Shown piece by piece: positions 16,133 to 24,129 of a stretch of DNA of 64,000 nt. The notes under the pieces are model-generated. The model saw only the letters and a list, made by a program, of their open reading frames with translations, was not told the DNA's origin and did not search any database. The translations under genes and the position numbers were made by a program. Position 1 is the stretch's first letter, and every line of letters begins with the position of its first letter. This DNA is from Paenibacillus sp. URB8-2 (GTDB lineage Bacteria > Bacillota > Bacilli > Paenibacillales > Paenibacillaceae). The stretch spans positions 2,232,001-2,296,000 of the forward strand of contig NZ_AP023239.1 of assembly GCF_013393385.1 (NCBI RefSeq). The letters are read 5' to 3'.

Positions 16133-16708
16133 ATGGCTAGAAGCAAAGAGTTTGACGTGGATACGGTGTTACTGAAAGCGATGCGGTTGTTCTGGAGTCA
16201 AGGCTATGAGAAGACTTCGATGAAAGACCTCGTGGAGACGATGGGCGTTCATAAACGAAGCATGTATGATACGTTTGGAGACAAACATGCTTTGTTTATG
16301 CAAGCAATGGAGCGGTACCATGAGACGGTGGGAGCTACCGTCAAAGCCCGCATTCAAGATGCGGCTTGCCCGAAGCAGGCGATCCGGGCCATTTTCGACA
16401 TGACAATTCACGCGGGGGATGTCCGGCCCGAAGGATGTATGATCGTCAATACGGCGTGCGAGTTGTCCTTGCTCGACCCGGAAGCAGCCGCCAAGGTCAA
16501 CAATTATTTTGCCAAGACTGAAGAACTGCTGCGCGAGCTGATTGAGCAAGGTCAGGCCGCAGGAGAAATTTCCAAAAAGCGCGACGCGGCGCAGCTTTCT
16601 CAATATCTGTTCAATGCGTTGACGGGTTTGAGAGTTTTGGTAAAGACAACAAAAGACAAACAGAAGCTGGAAAATATTATCGAGATGACGCTGGCTGTAT
16701 TGAATTAA
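16133..16708 (+). CDS. TetR/AcrR-family transcriptional regulator
   Basis: A 191-residue TetR-type repressor. The N-terminal helix-turn-helix is KTSMKDLVETMGVHKRSMYDTFGDKHALF (about residues 25-53), followed by an all-helical ligand domain with a TetR_C_6-like pattern (RPEGCMIVNTACELS). The start ATG has GGGGTG at suitable distance plus an earlier AAGGAGG. Its only close partner is the MFS transporter 100 bases downstream in the same direction, with a perfect 28-bp palindrome between them. The simplest model is a drug-responsive repressor of that pump; the ligand is unknown. Confidence 0.9.
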   Translation: MARSKEFDVDTVLLKAMRLFWSQGYEKTSMKDLVETMGVHKRSMYDTFGDKHALFMQAMERYHETVGATVKARIQDAACPKQAIRAIFDMTIHAGDVRPEGCMIVNTACELSLLDPEAAAKVNNYFAKTEELLRELIEQGQAAGEISKKRDAAQLSQYLFNALTGLRVLVKTTKDKQKLENIIEMTLAVLN

Positions 16709-16720
16709 TTTTTTTTTTGA

Positions 16721-16748
16721 TTATTTGAGAATGATCATTCTCAAATAA
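16721..16748 (+). promoter_or_regulatory. Perfect 28-bp palindrome, probable TetR operator
   Basis: TTATTTGAGAATGA is followed immediately by its exact reverse complement. No U-tract follows on either strand, which argues against a terminator. It sits ~60 bases before the MFS start, where a repressor would block transcription. A half-site, GATCGTTCTCAA, occurs ~50 bases before the regulator itself (from 16080), hinting at autoregulation. Confidence 0.7.
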
Positions 16749-16809
16749 AAGGGAATTTAACTTTGTCCACCTGGTAGCCTAGCAACCTGAGAAATGAGGA
16801 GATATTTTT

Positions 16810-18186
16810 ATGGAAGCCATATCTGATATAGAGATACTCAAAACAAGAGAAAAATCGTTTAATGAGAAATTGATCGTCCCCTTCTGGAGCTTGGCGGCGA
16901 TGTTCGTGGTCATGAATACGACGATGTTTAACGTGGCTCTCCCCAGAGTAGCCCATGAATTTTCGTTAACTCCAACGGTGGCATCATGGATTGTAACCGC
17001 CTATTCCATCGTTTTTGGGATAGCAACCATTACTTACAGCCGCCTGTCCGATTTTTTGCCGATTCGTAAAATGGTTCTGTTCGGCGCCTTTTTATTGGTC
17101 CTGTCCTCATTGCTCGGCTTTTTCGCCCATTCCTTTATTCTATTAATGACCGCCCGGATTTTTCAGGCGATAGGGGCTGCGGCTTTCCCCGGGCTGGGCT
17201 ATGTATTGTTTTCCCGGTATATCCCGCAAGAACGTAGAGGCAGCGCCATGTCCTTCATTGCTTCAGGCACTTCGCTTGGGTTCGGATTGGGACCGGTGAT
17301 CGGGGGCGCCTTGACCCAGTATCTCGGATGGAATTTCCTCTTTGTTATGACAGCCGCCGTTTTGTTTATCACTCCGATTTTTAACAGACACGTGCCTATG
17401 GAAGAGAAAAAATCCGTCCATTTTGATATCGTCGGAAGCGTCCTGGTGGCGGCTTCGATTACGGGTTTGTTACTGTTTGTTACGACTTTCGCTCTTTGGC
17501 CGCTTCTCGTTAGCCTAGTTACTATGGGGCTGTTGTGGTGGCATATCAATCGAATCCGTTCGCCGTTTATCCATCCGGAGCTGCTTCGCCAGAAAGGGTT
17601 CACACAGCTGCTTTCGATCAGCTTCACCGCGTATTTCATCAATTTCGCCACGCTGTTCGCTATGCCAATCATCCTGGCTCAAATCTTTCACCGGAGTCCG
17701 ATGGAAATCGGCTTGATTATCTTCCCGGGTGCGATGGTTACTGCGTTTGCTTCAAGAAAAATAGGGAAAATCATCGACCGGTTTGGAAATGGCATCGTCT
17801 CCAGGTGGGGGGCAGGGTTTCTATTGCTTTCCGTCGTCCTGTTTGCAACTGTGGCTAGTGTTTCGATCTACGGAGTTCTCATCAGTTACTTTTTTATGAG
17901 TCTTGGATTTTCCAGTTTGACAGCAAGCAATTCCAATGAAATATCACAGTATCTATCGACAGAACACATGGGAGCAGGTATGGGCATGAATCAACTGGGC
18001 GGCTTCTTCGGAGGTGCGTTCGGGGTAGGCATTACGGGGATGCTGATTGTTTTACAAAAAGGAATAGGGACGGCAAGTGTGTTTCAACACATTTATCTTG
18101 GCCTTTGCGTGCTGCCCCTTATTTCCCTGTACTTGCTCCACAAATATGCACAACGAGATCGCGGGTTAATCACATCAAAATCATAA
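16810..18186 (+). CDS. MFS drug-efflux transporter (DHA2/TetA-like)
   Basis: A 458-residue major facilitator with about 14 hydrophobic segments, as in the DHA2 family that includes TetA(K/L) and QacA-type pumps. The antiporter motif C is recognisable in SLGFGLGPVIGGAL, and the loop after TM2 (YSRLSDFLPIRK) is the motif A region. The start ATG follows GAGGAG with a T-rich spacer. Expression is probably repressed by the TetR protein upstream through the intervening palindrome. Substrates cannot be predicted; assigning tetracycline resistance from sequence alone would be unsafe. Confidence 0.9.
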   Translation: MEAISDIEILKTREKSFNEKLIVPFWSLAAMFVVMNTTMFNVALPRVAHEFSLTPTVASWIVTAYSIVFGIATITYSRLSDFLPIRKMVLFGAFLLVLSSLLGFFAHSFILLMTARIFQAIGAAAFPGLGYVLFSRYIPQERRGSAMSFIASGTSLGFGLGPVIGGALTQYLGWNFLFVMTAAVLFITPIFNRHVPMEEKKSVHFDIVGSVLVAASITGLLLFVTTFALWPLLVSLVTMGLLWWHINRIRSPFIHPELLRQKGFTQLLSISFTAYFINFATLFAMPIILAQIFHRSPMEIGLIIFPGAMVTAFASRKIGKIIDRFGNGIVSRWGAGFLLLSVVLFATVASVSIYGVLISYFFMSLGFSSLTASNSNEISQYLSTEHMGAGMGMNQLGGFFGGAFGVGITGMLIVLQKGIGTASVFQHIYLGLCVLPLISLYLLHKYAQRDRGLITSKS

Positions 18187-18188
18187 AC

Positions 18189-18631
18189 ATGCTGGAGCAT
18201 CTGAAAGAAATCGTAGATGCGGTCCGTGGGGTAGGCATTCAGGTGTTTTTTGTGCCGCATCAGCCAAAGCCCAACCCTTTGCCAAAGGCACCTGGGGCGG
18301 CGAGTTTCATCCCGATTTCCAGCCGCAGGATGGCGACATTATCATCAAGGAGCATTGGTCTCAAAGCGGATTTGCAAACACGGACCTCGATCACCAGTTG
18401 AAAATGCACGGCATCAGCAAAATCATAATTATTGGAATGCTCGCGAATACGTGCATTGAATCGACCGCAAGGTTCAGGATGGAGCTCGGCTACCACGTCA
18501 CCCTTGTCAAGGATGCGACAGCGGCCTTTAGCCGGGAGGCGATGCATGCGGCGCATGACATCAACGGCCCGACCTTCGCCCATGAGATCCTTACGACGGA
18601 TGAACTCATTGGCGTCTTGACTTCACGGTAA
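18189..18631 (+). pseudogene. Isochorismatase-family cysteine hydrolase relic
   Basis: The region encodes a cysteine hydrolase in two frames. Frame 3 gives MLEHLKEIVDAVRGVGIQVF up to ~18270. The sequence then continues in frame 2 as FAKGTWGGEFHPDFQPQDGD, KEHWSQSGF, GMLANTCIESTARF and a normal C-terminus to 18631. The nucleophile Cys is preserved, but the N-terminal ~40 residues carrying the catalytic Asp are absent and a frameshift separates the parts. The 5' end abuts the MFS stop codon and the 3' end overlaps the convergent protease gene by 26 bases. The gene is dead unless rescued by frameshifting. Confidence 0.8.
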
Positions 18632-19907
18632 GCAATGGACGGGAACTCTTCCGGCATTGCAGAAGAAATCTGACATTGACCTCGCCGCTTCCGGCTGTAT
18701 TGGCGTTCAGTTTGAGGCGGAAGGCATTCCTTTTGAGCATCGTTTTAACCTGCAAGGGCGAGAGACAAGGCTTACGCTGGAGAAGTTGTGCGGCCGCTCC
18801 GGAGACGATGGGCGTAGACATGCTGGTGCCGGAGAGCGAAAAGTATTTTTTGCCGACCCGCAGGGAAGGATCCTCGCGGTCCAGCGTAGAACGAGGGGCC
18901 CGCAGCGAGATGATCGACTCTCCCGGCGCGACCAGATCCGGCTTGTTTCCGCCGCCCCGTACCGGCCCGCGGCTGGAGAACCAGGTTATGCGGTCGTCCG
19001 CTTGCGGGAGAGTGCGGCGGTCGTCAACCGCTCCGACCGTAATGGCCGAAGGGCTGTTCCCGGGGGATTCAATCGTCCCGTACCCCGGACCGCCGTTTCC
19101 CGCCGCGATAACAACGCTGAGCCCGGCCTTGACCGCTTGTTCCACGGCCTGGCACATGGGATCGTCCGAACAGGGGGAATTGACCGGACCGCCGAAGGAC
19201 ATAGAAAGAATACGCAGTTTCAGCCGTTTCCGGTTAGCGATGCACCACTCTATTCCTTTAATAATCGTGGAATCGAATCCGCTGCCGTCCCGATCCAATA
19301 CTTTGACTCCCACTATGCCCGCTTCCGGCGCGGGACCCTTGTATTTCCCCTTGCTCGACCAGCCGTTTCCAGCCGCATCCCCGGCGGTGTGAGTCCCGTG
19401 GCCGTTATCGTCGTACGGGCTTCGCCTATGATTGACGAAGTCCTTAAAGGCTATTATCCGGTTTGCGGGCCGGGTCAGGTCCGGATGTGGGTAGACTCCG
19501 GTGTCCAGCACGGCGATATTTATCCCTTTTCCGGTAAGCCCCTTTTTTCTTTGAACAGCAGTGGAACCGATGGAAGGCGTCGCTATATTGAGCGACGTTT
19601 TTTTGATTCCGTCCAGATATATTTTCTTAACTCCGCCGCAGCCGCACATCCGCTTCAGGCAGTCTACCGAAATCCTGGATGATACCGAATGAAGCAGCGG
19701 AAGCCGGTGAAGGACCGGCAAGGCATGCGAACCTGCATGCCGTTTCAGGGAATGGAGCCGGGCCGGGGTTATTTTGTGTTTCAGTTGAATAATGACCGGA
19801 ATGGCGGCTGTCTTGGCGCCGCCGGATTTAGACAACTGTTGAATTTTTTGCCTCAAAGGCCGATGAAGCTTCGCGGCATGCTGCTGCGGCCAAATCTGTC
19901 CGTTCAT
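18606..19907 (-). CDS. S8 subtilisin-family serine protease
   Basis: A 433-residue subtilase with the full catalytic triad: Asp135 (AVLDTG), His170 (DNGHGTH) and Ser362 (SGTSMSTP), plus the oxyanion Asn271 (AAGNGG). The ~110 residues before the catalytic domain form an I9-like or atypical pro-region. It carries several Cys (DCLKRMCGCGG) and no evident signal peptide at the annotated start, so it may be intracellular or exported by another route. The ATG has GAGGTGA nine bases upstream. It resembles Bacillus AprX-like proteases in length and in the ITWFSSRGP motif. The end overlaps the isochorismatase relic on the other strand. Confidence 0.92.
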   Translation of the reverse strand: MNGQIWPQQHAAKLHRPLRQKIQQLSKSGGAKTAAIPVIIQLKHKITPARLHSLKRHAGSHALPVLHRLPLLHSVSSRISVDCLKRMCGCGGVKKIYLDGIKKTSLNIATPSIGSTAVQRKKGLTGKGINIAVLDTGVYPHPDLTRPANRIIAFKDFVNHRRSPYDDNGHGTHTAGDAAGNGWSSKGKYKGPAPEAGIVGVKVLDRDGSGFDSTIIKGIEWCIANRKRLKLRILSMSFGGPVNSPCSDDPMCQAVEQAVKAGLSVVIAAGNGGPGYGTIESPGNSPSAITVGAVDDRRTLPQADDRITWFSSRGPVRGGGNKPDLVAPGESIISLRAPRSTLDREDPSLRVGKKYFSLSGTSMSTPIVSGAAAQLLQRKPCLSPLQVKTMLKRNAFRLKLNANTAGSGEVNVRFLLQCRKSSRPLLTVKSRRQ

Positions 19908-20039
19908 AGTTCATGCTCACCTCGCAGTGCATTGTATGCACCATTCCGTCTATGGGTGCCAATCTATGAAACTTGGAGGTTGGCACAAGTTAAATAAAAC
20001 CCTCGGCTGCTCCAGCTAGAAGACGTAGGGTCAGACAAA

Positions 20040-20330
20040 CACTCGAGCAAGGTGTTCGAGAGTGGGGAAGGTTAGTGGTGGATAGGCGGGCTGCGGAAAT
20101 TCCTGCGTTTATACATCTTTTTCATTGCCCCCTGTCCCTCCCAAACCCAGTTTCTGCAAAAGTGCAGGAAATCTATTCCTATTCTTCCATTTGGCAGCGC
20201 GTAGGCTCTAAAAGATGCACAATTGCGCTTTTTCTTCTTCCTGCACAAATTTCACCGGATAAACCTGCAGATTTGCAGGAAGATGCCCAGCCACCGTACT
20301 CCGGACACAGACTGAATAGAAGGAATTAAT
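20040..20330. repeat. Intergenic repeat block with TGCAGGAA/TTCCTGCA motifs
   Basis: No credible gene lies between 19908 and 20454. This part contains repeated palindromic variants of one motif: GCGGAAATTCCTGCG (20093), TCTGCAAAAGTGCAGGAA (20152), TTCCTGCACAAAT (20238) and CCTGCAGATTTGCAGGAA (20264). A conceptual 84-codon frame crosses it, but that is explained by the repeats. A near-inverted repeat, CACTCGAGCA/TGTTCGAGAGTG, lies at its left edge. It looks like a dispersed intergenic repeat family; its role is unknown. Confidence 0.5.
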
Positions 20331-20432
20331 TAGTTAGTGGAAGGCGGTGAAGGGGGGAGTGAGTTGGCGGTTGGTTAGTTGGTTAGTGGGGGCGGTGGAT
20401 AGGTGTGGAAGGTTAGTTGGTGGGTTGCGCAT
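20331..20432 (+). repeat. G-rich low-complexity tract with GGTTAGT repeats
   Basis: The plus strand is almost free of C and carries GGTTAGT or GTTAGTGG units at least five times, with runs of two to six G. A similar short stretch (AAGGTTAGTGGTGGATAGGCGGG spread over two lines near 20068) lies ~300 bases upstream. The tract is downstream of the minus-strand glycosyltransferase and could form G-quadruplex structures or be a repeat remnant. Confidence 0.5.
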
Positions 20433-20454
20433 TAAACAAGCTGCCCGCGCAGCG

Positions 20455-21609
20455 TCACCCGATGACCGTTTGCCCGGAGTGAATTTCCGGGTCCGCGGCG
20501 TAAATGTATTGCAGCATAAGACGATCAAACACGGCGTCCCAATCTCGGGATTTTGCCGTTTCAAGCGCTCTCGCTCCCAGAATCGTCCGATTATGCGGAT
20601 TGAGCATTTTAATGATCGCCCTGGTTAATTCCGACACGCTGCCGTACTTGCATACTAGAGCATTTTGATGGTCCTCCGTGAAATCGGTCACTCCACCGGA
20701 ATCGGTGCAGATGACCGGAAGCCCGCTCGCCATGGCCTCAAGCAGTACATTCCCAAACGTCTCGGTGCCGGAAGGAAAGATGAAGACATCTGCGCTCGCA
20801 TAAATTGCGGCCAGTTCATCGCCCCGGCGGTTCCCCGTAAAAATGGCGTTCGGTATCTTTTGGGCGATCAGCTCCGGCAAATAAGGCCCTTCTCCGGTGA
20901 AGACCCATTTTACTTGCTTCTCGTAACGTTGATTAACAACCGCGATGCTGTCGGCCAGCGTCCGCAGCCCTTTCTCCACCGCGATGCGGCCTACATACAG
21001 AAATACGATTTCTTCCGATACGCCCATCTCCTCCCTAAGTTTAGGGGAGTAATGCCCGGGATGAAATCGCTCAAGATCAATTCCCCGGGGCCAAAGGTCC
21101 AAATTTTGAATGCCGCGCCGTGTCAATTCCTGCATCGTACTTCGGGAAGGGGCGAGGTTGACCAGCGCGAAGCTGTGGAACCAGCGCATGTACGTCCACA
21201 AGGCTTTGCTTAAATATGGCATATGGTAAAATTGAAGGTACTTGTCGAAGCTTGTGTGGTACGACATGACGATCGGTATATTTAGCGCTTTCGCGGCCCG
21301 CAAGCCGCTCCAGCCGATGCCGAGCTCCGTAACAATATGGACCACATCGGGCTTGAAGTGAGAGAGCTGTTCGAGGATCTTGGGATAAGGAGGGAAAGAA
21401 AGGCGGCAATCCGGGTAGATATGAGGTGTAAATCCTTTGAACCGTACGACAGGGACTCCGCTCGCTTCAGGCTCATCGGTCTCATAATCGGGGGCGAAGA
21501 ACATATGTTCAATCCCGCTGCGGGTCAAATATTGGCTCAAATACATCAACGTATTGGACACACCATTGATTTGCGGGTAAAACGAATCCGTGAAGAAGGC
21601 TATCCTCAA
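20455..21609 (-). CDS. Glycosyltransferase family 4 (GT-B), lipid or envelope glycan type
   Basis: A GT-B glycosyltransferase of ~384 residues. The N-terminus LRIAFFTDSFYPQINGVSNT is diagnostic for the GT4 branch that includes mannosyl- and glucuronosyl-transferases acting on lipid acceptors. YVGRIAVEKGLRTLADS and the E-x7-E block GTETFGNVLLEAMASGLPVI form the donor site. I choose the TTG at 21609, after AAAGGA, because it reproduces the usual family start; the frame stays open to 21672 but lacks a ribosome-binding site there. No membrane segment is present, so it is probably membrane-associated through its acceptor. The exact donor and acceptor are undetermined. Confidence 0.9.
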   Translation of the reverse strand: MRIAFFTDSFYPQINGVSNTLMYLSQYLTRSGIEHMFFAPDYETDEPEASGVPVVRFKGFTPHIYPDCRLSFPPYPKILEQLSHFKPDVVHIVTELGIGWSGLRAAKALNIPIVMSYHTSFDKYLQFYHMPYLSKALWTYMRWFHSFALVNLAPSRSTMQELTRRGIQNLDLWPRGIDLERFHPGHYSPKLREEMGVSEEIVFLYVGRIAVEKGLRTLADSIAVVNQRYEKQVKWVFTGEGPYLPELIAQKIPNAIFTGNRRGDELAAIYASADVFIFPSGTETFGNVLLEAMASGLPVICTDSGGVTDFTEDHQNALVCKYGSVSELTRAIIKMLNPHNRTILGARALETAKSRDWDAVFDRLMLQYIYAADPEIHSGQTVIG

Positions 21610-21733
21610 CCTAATCAAATCCTTTGCCGTTGAATTGAACCACTTTTGTTTAACTATATTATTCATATGCAAATCCCAAACTGCCGAAAGGTAAAATAGC
21701 CATTAAATTTAAATTTTAGGGTGGTCGATTAGA

Positions 21734-22468
21734 ATGCTGGAAAATAAAAAGATAATTATTACAGGCGCGGCTTCCGGGATCGGAAAAGAGATCGTAAAGT
21801 TAAGCTTGCGCGAAGGCGCTTCGGTGATAGCCTGCGATATAAACGGCCGGTTGCTGGAAGAGCTGAAGCAGTCAACGGATGCTTGCTATGAACTGCACAC
21901 CTATCAAGTGGATGTAAGCGATTATAAGCAAGTTTGCGATTTTTTTGCCTATGTTGAAAGGGAACACCCGGATTCGGACAACCTGGTTAATAATGCGGGG
22001 ATTTACTTGGCAAAAAGCATTCTGGATTATCAAGAGAACGAGATCGACAAGGTCATGGATATTAACATCAAGGGAGCCGTCTATTTCTCGCAGCTGTTCG
22101 GACGGCGAATGCTTCGCAATCAGCAAACGGGAACGATCGTCAATATGTCATCCGTATCCGGTTTGGAGGGAAGCTCGGATGCGATTTACGGATTGACCAA
22201 AGCAGCCTTGCTGGGGTTAACCAAAAGCTGCGCCATGAATTTTTCCCCATACATACGTGTTAATGCTGTCGCGCCCACAATGGTCGACACCTCGATGATG
22301 GAGACCATTCCCGAATGGAGAAAGAAGGAGTATCTCAGTCACCAATTGATCCAGACCCCGGTATTGCCTGAGGATGTGGCTGAAACGGTCGTGTTTTTGT
22401 TATCCGATAAATCCAAGCACTATACGGGAGCAACCTTTGACATTAACAACGGCGGTTATTTAAGATAA
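21734..22468 (+). CDS. Short-chain dehydrogenase/reductase (SDR)
   Basis: A classical SDR of 244 residues: cofactor-binding TGAASGIG (residues 10-17), NNAG (86-89), catalytic Ser139/140, Tyr152 and Lys156 (YGLTK), and a C-terminal substrate loop with DTSMMETIPEW. The Asp at the end of beta-2 (ACDING) favours NAD(H). The start ATG is preceded by AGGGTGG. The broken MDR oxidoreductase follows 83 bases downstream, possibly from its own promoter, so the two may once have served one oxidative pathway. The substrate is unknown. Confidence 0.93.
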   Translation: MLENKKIIITGAASGIGKEIVKLSLREGASVIACDINGRLLEELKQSTDACYELHTYQVDVSDYKQVCDFFAYVEREHPDSDNLVNNAGIYLAKSILDYQENEIDKVMDINIKGAVYFSQLFGRRMLRNQQTGTIVNMSSVSGLEGSSDAIYGLTKAALLGLTKSCAMNFSPYIRVNAVAPTMVDTSMMETIPEWRKKEYLSHQLIQTPVLPEDVAETVVFLLSDKSKHYTGATFDINNGGYLR

Positions 22469-22551
22469 TTCGCCGGGGCCGCTTGACTTCGAGTAAACTC
22501 TAAGAAATATAATACGGGCATCAATAATCCAATTTGGAGGAGAGATGCCTA

Positions 22552-23559
22552 ATGTTAAACTCAAGAGTAATCGTTGCCGAGTACGGCGGGCCGGAAGTTC
22601 TGAAAGTGGTTCAGGAACCCCTGAGGATGCCTCAAAAAGACGAGATTCGCGTTAAAGTTCAAAGTGCCGGTGTTGCGCTGGCGGATATCATGAGAAGAGA
22701 GGGGAAGTTTCTCAATCCGCCAACACCGCCGTTTACGCCGGGTTACGATGCGGTTGGCATTGTTGATGAGCTGGGAGAGGATGTGCGGCAATTTAGCAAA
22801 GGGGACAAAGTGGCCGTCTTTTATAACGGAACGGGCGGCTATGCGGCTTATGTGTATGCAAAGCAAGACGAACTGGTGGCCGTTCCCCCGCAGGTCGATT
22901 CATCACTCGCCGTTGCCGCAATATTAAACTATGTGACCGCCTATCAAATGCTTCACCGGATCGCCAAGGTATCGGAGGGGGAGAGCATTCTTATTCATGG
23001 CGCAAGCGGCGGAGCCGGCACCGCCCTTCTTGAACTGGGCAGATTGGCGAAGCTGAAGATGTACGGCACGGCTTCGCTTGCGAAGCACTCCACCGTTTCC
23101 GGGTACGGCGCCATACCGATCGATTACGGGAATGAAGATTTCGTCGATTTTCTTCAGCTTCATGCCCCCGAAGGAATGGACGCCGTGTTTGATGCGATCG
23201 GAGGCGAGAACTACGTGCGCTCGCTGCGGACTTTAAGCCGGAACGGCCGGTTCGTCAGCTACGGCTACACTTCGGTTCTGAATGAGGAAGACTCCGGAAA
23301 TTAGCCGAAGGAATGGGGCCATCTGGCGGCAAGCCAAACATCGGAGCAAGGTCACCCTATCCTTCTATACAGCATCACGCTTCTGAAGAAAGAACGGCCG
23401 GACTGGTTCCAAGAAGACGCAAAAGCCGTCCTGTCTCTGTTGGCGGAAGGAAAAATAAATCCGCTGGTATCGCATCGCATTCCGCTTCAAGAAGCCGCCC
23501 GGGCGCAGGAACTCCTTGAACAGTCTTTGGCCGTTGGCAAAGTGGTGCTGATTAACTGA
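22552..23559 (+). pseudogene. Zinc-independent MDR / quinone oxidoreductase-like gene with one in-frame stop
   Basis: The frame starting at 22552 (GGAGGAG nine bases upstream) encodes a medium-chain reductase with HGASGGAGTALLELG as the NADP motif and PGYDAVGIVDELG in the N-terminal domain. A single TAG at 23302-23304 interrupts it after LNEEDSGN. The same frame resumes at once as PKEWGHLAASQTSEQGHPI, runs to KVVLIN and stops at 23559, giving the normal ~335-residue family length. No frameshift or deletion is needed, so this is a point nonsense mutation, very recent by appearance. Alternatives are a sequencing error or suppression. The 250-residue N-terminal product lacks part of the C-terminal catalytic subdomain. 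Confidence 0.8.
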
Positions 23560-23605
23560 GCATTTTGTAAATGCTGAATTAACAAAGGAAATGAGGGCGG
23601 CCCGC

Positions 23606-23812
23606 ATGTACTCGATCAGCGAAGTATCCAAATTAACGGGGATCACGGCTTTTACCCTCCGGTTCTATGAAAAAATAGGCGTACTGCCGAACCCCTCCCG
23701 GAAGGATGGGAAGGAGAACGGACGCCGGCGATACGACGATCAGGACATCCGGTTTATCCGCTTCATCCATGGATTAAAGCAAACGGGAATGAAATTCGGC
23801 TATGCTGAATGA
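23606..23812 (+). pseudogene. MerR-family regulator, truncated
   Basis: The frame encodes the MerR DNA-binding head: MYSISEVSKLTGITAFTLRF, YEKIGVLPNPSR, RRRYDDQDIRFIRFI, GLKQTGMKF, then a stop after 68 residues. Family members usually have 110-145 residues, with a coiled-coil dimerisation helix after this point, which is missing. MerR genes are often partners of MDR oxidoreductases such as the broken gene just upstream, so the pair may have decayed together. The start at 23606 is chosen from the family pattern. Confidence 0.7.
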
Positions 23813-24129
23813 CCGTTCGTTTTTTTCAGAAGTATGAACCCTATGGCGTGTTTACGGAGGATGAATCGAGAGAAGAAGCGCTGAGGCGTTCATCGGATTC
23901 TGCTTTTTGGGCCGTGTGTCTTACGGCTGAACTTCCGTAGAGAAGGCCACTCCCTGCAGACGGTCTATTTTAAATGCGACAAGGATGGAAAACCGCTTTG
24001 GCATGATACTTTTTAATATGCTCGGCTTGGAAGCGAATGGTGTGAATAAACAAGTAATAGACCGCAGCCATCGGCAAGGCGGTCTATTGACGGAGCGGCA
24101 TCGGCATGCCGCGAAATGAGGTTCTCTTG
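23813..24129. other. Decayed region without an intact gene; hairpin near the ROK gene end
   Basis: Only short fragments are visible, for example FFQKYEPYGVFTEDESREEA (from ~23827) and HSLQTVYFKCDKDGKPLWH (from ~23945), in different frames and from no family I recognise. AATAGACCGC (24056-24065) pairs with GCGGTCTATT (24079-24088). On the minus strand this hairpin is followed by a T-rich stretch and may terminate the ROK regulator transcript. Confidence 0.5.

Noticed and set aside
20075..20329. 84-codon ORF in the intergenic repeat block
   Set aside because: Its sequence is entirely made of the TGCAGGAA-type repeats and it has no ribosome-binding site.
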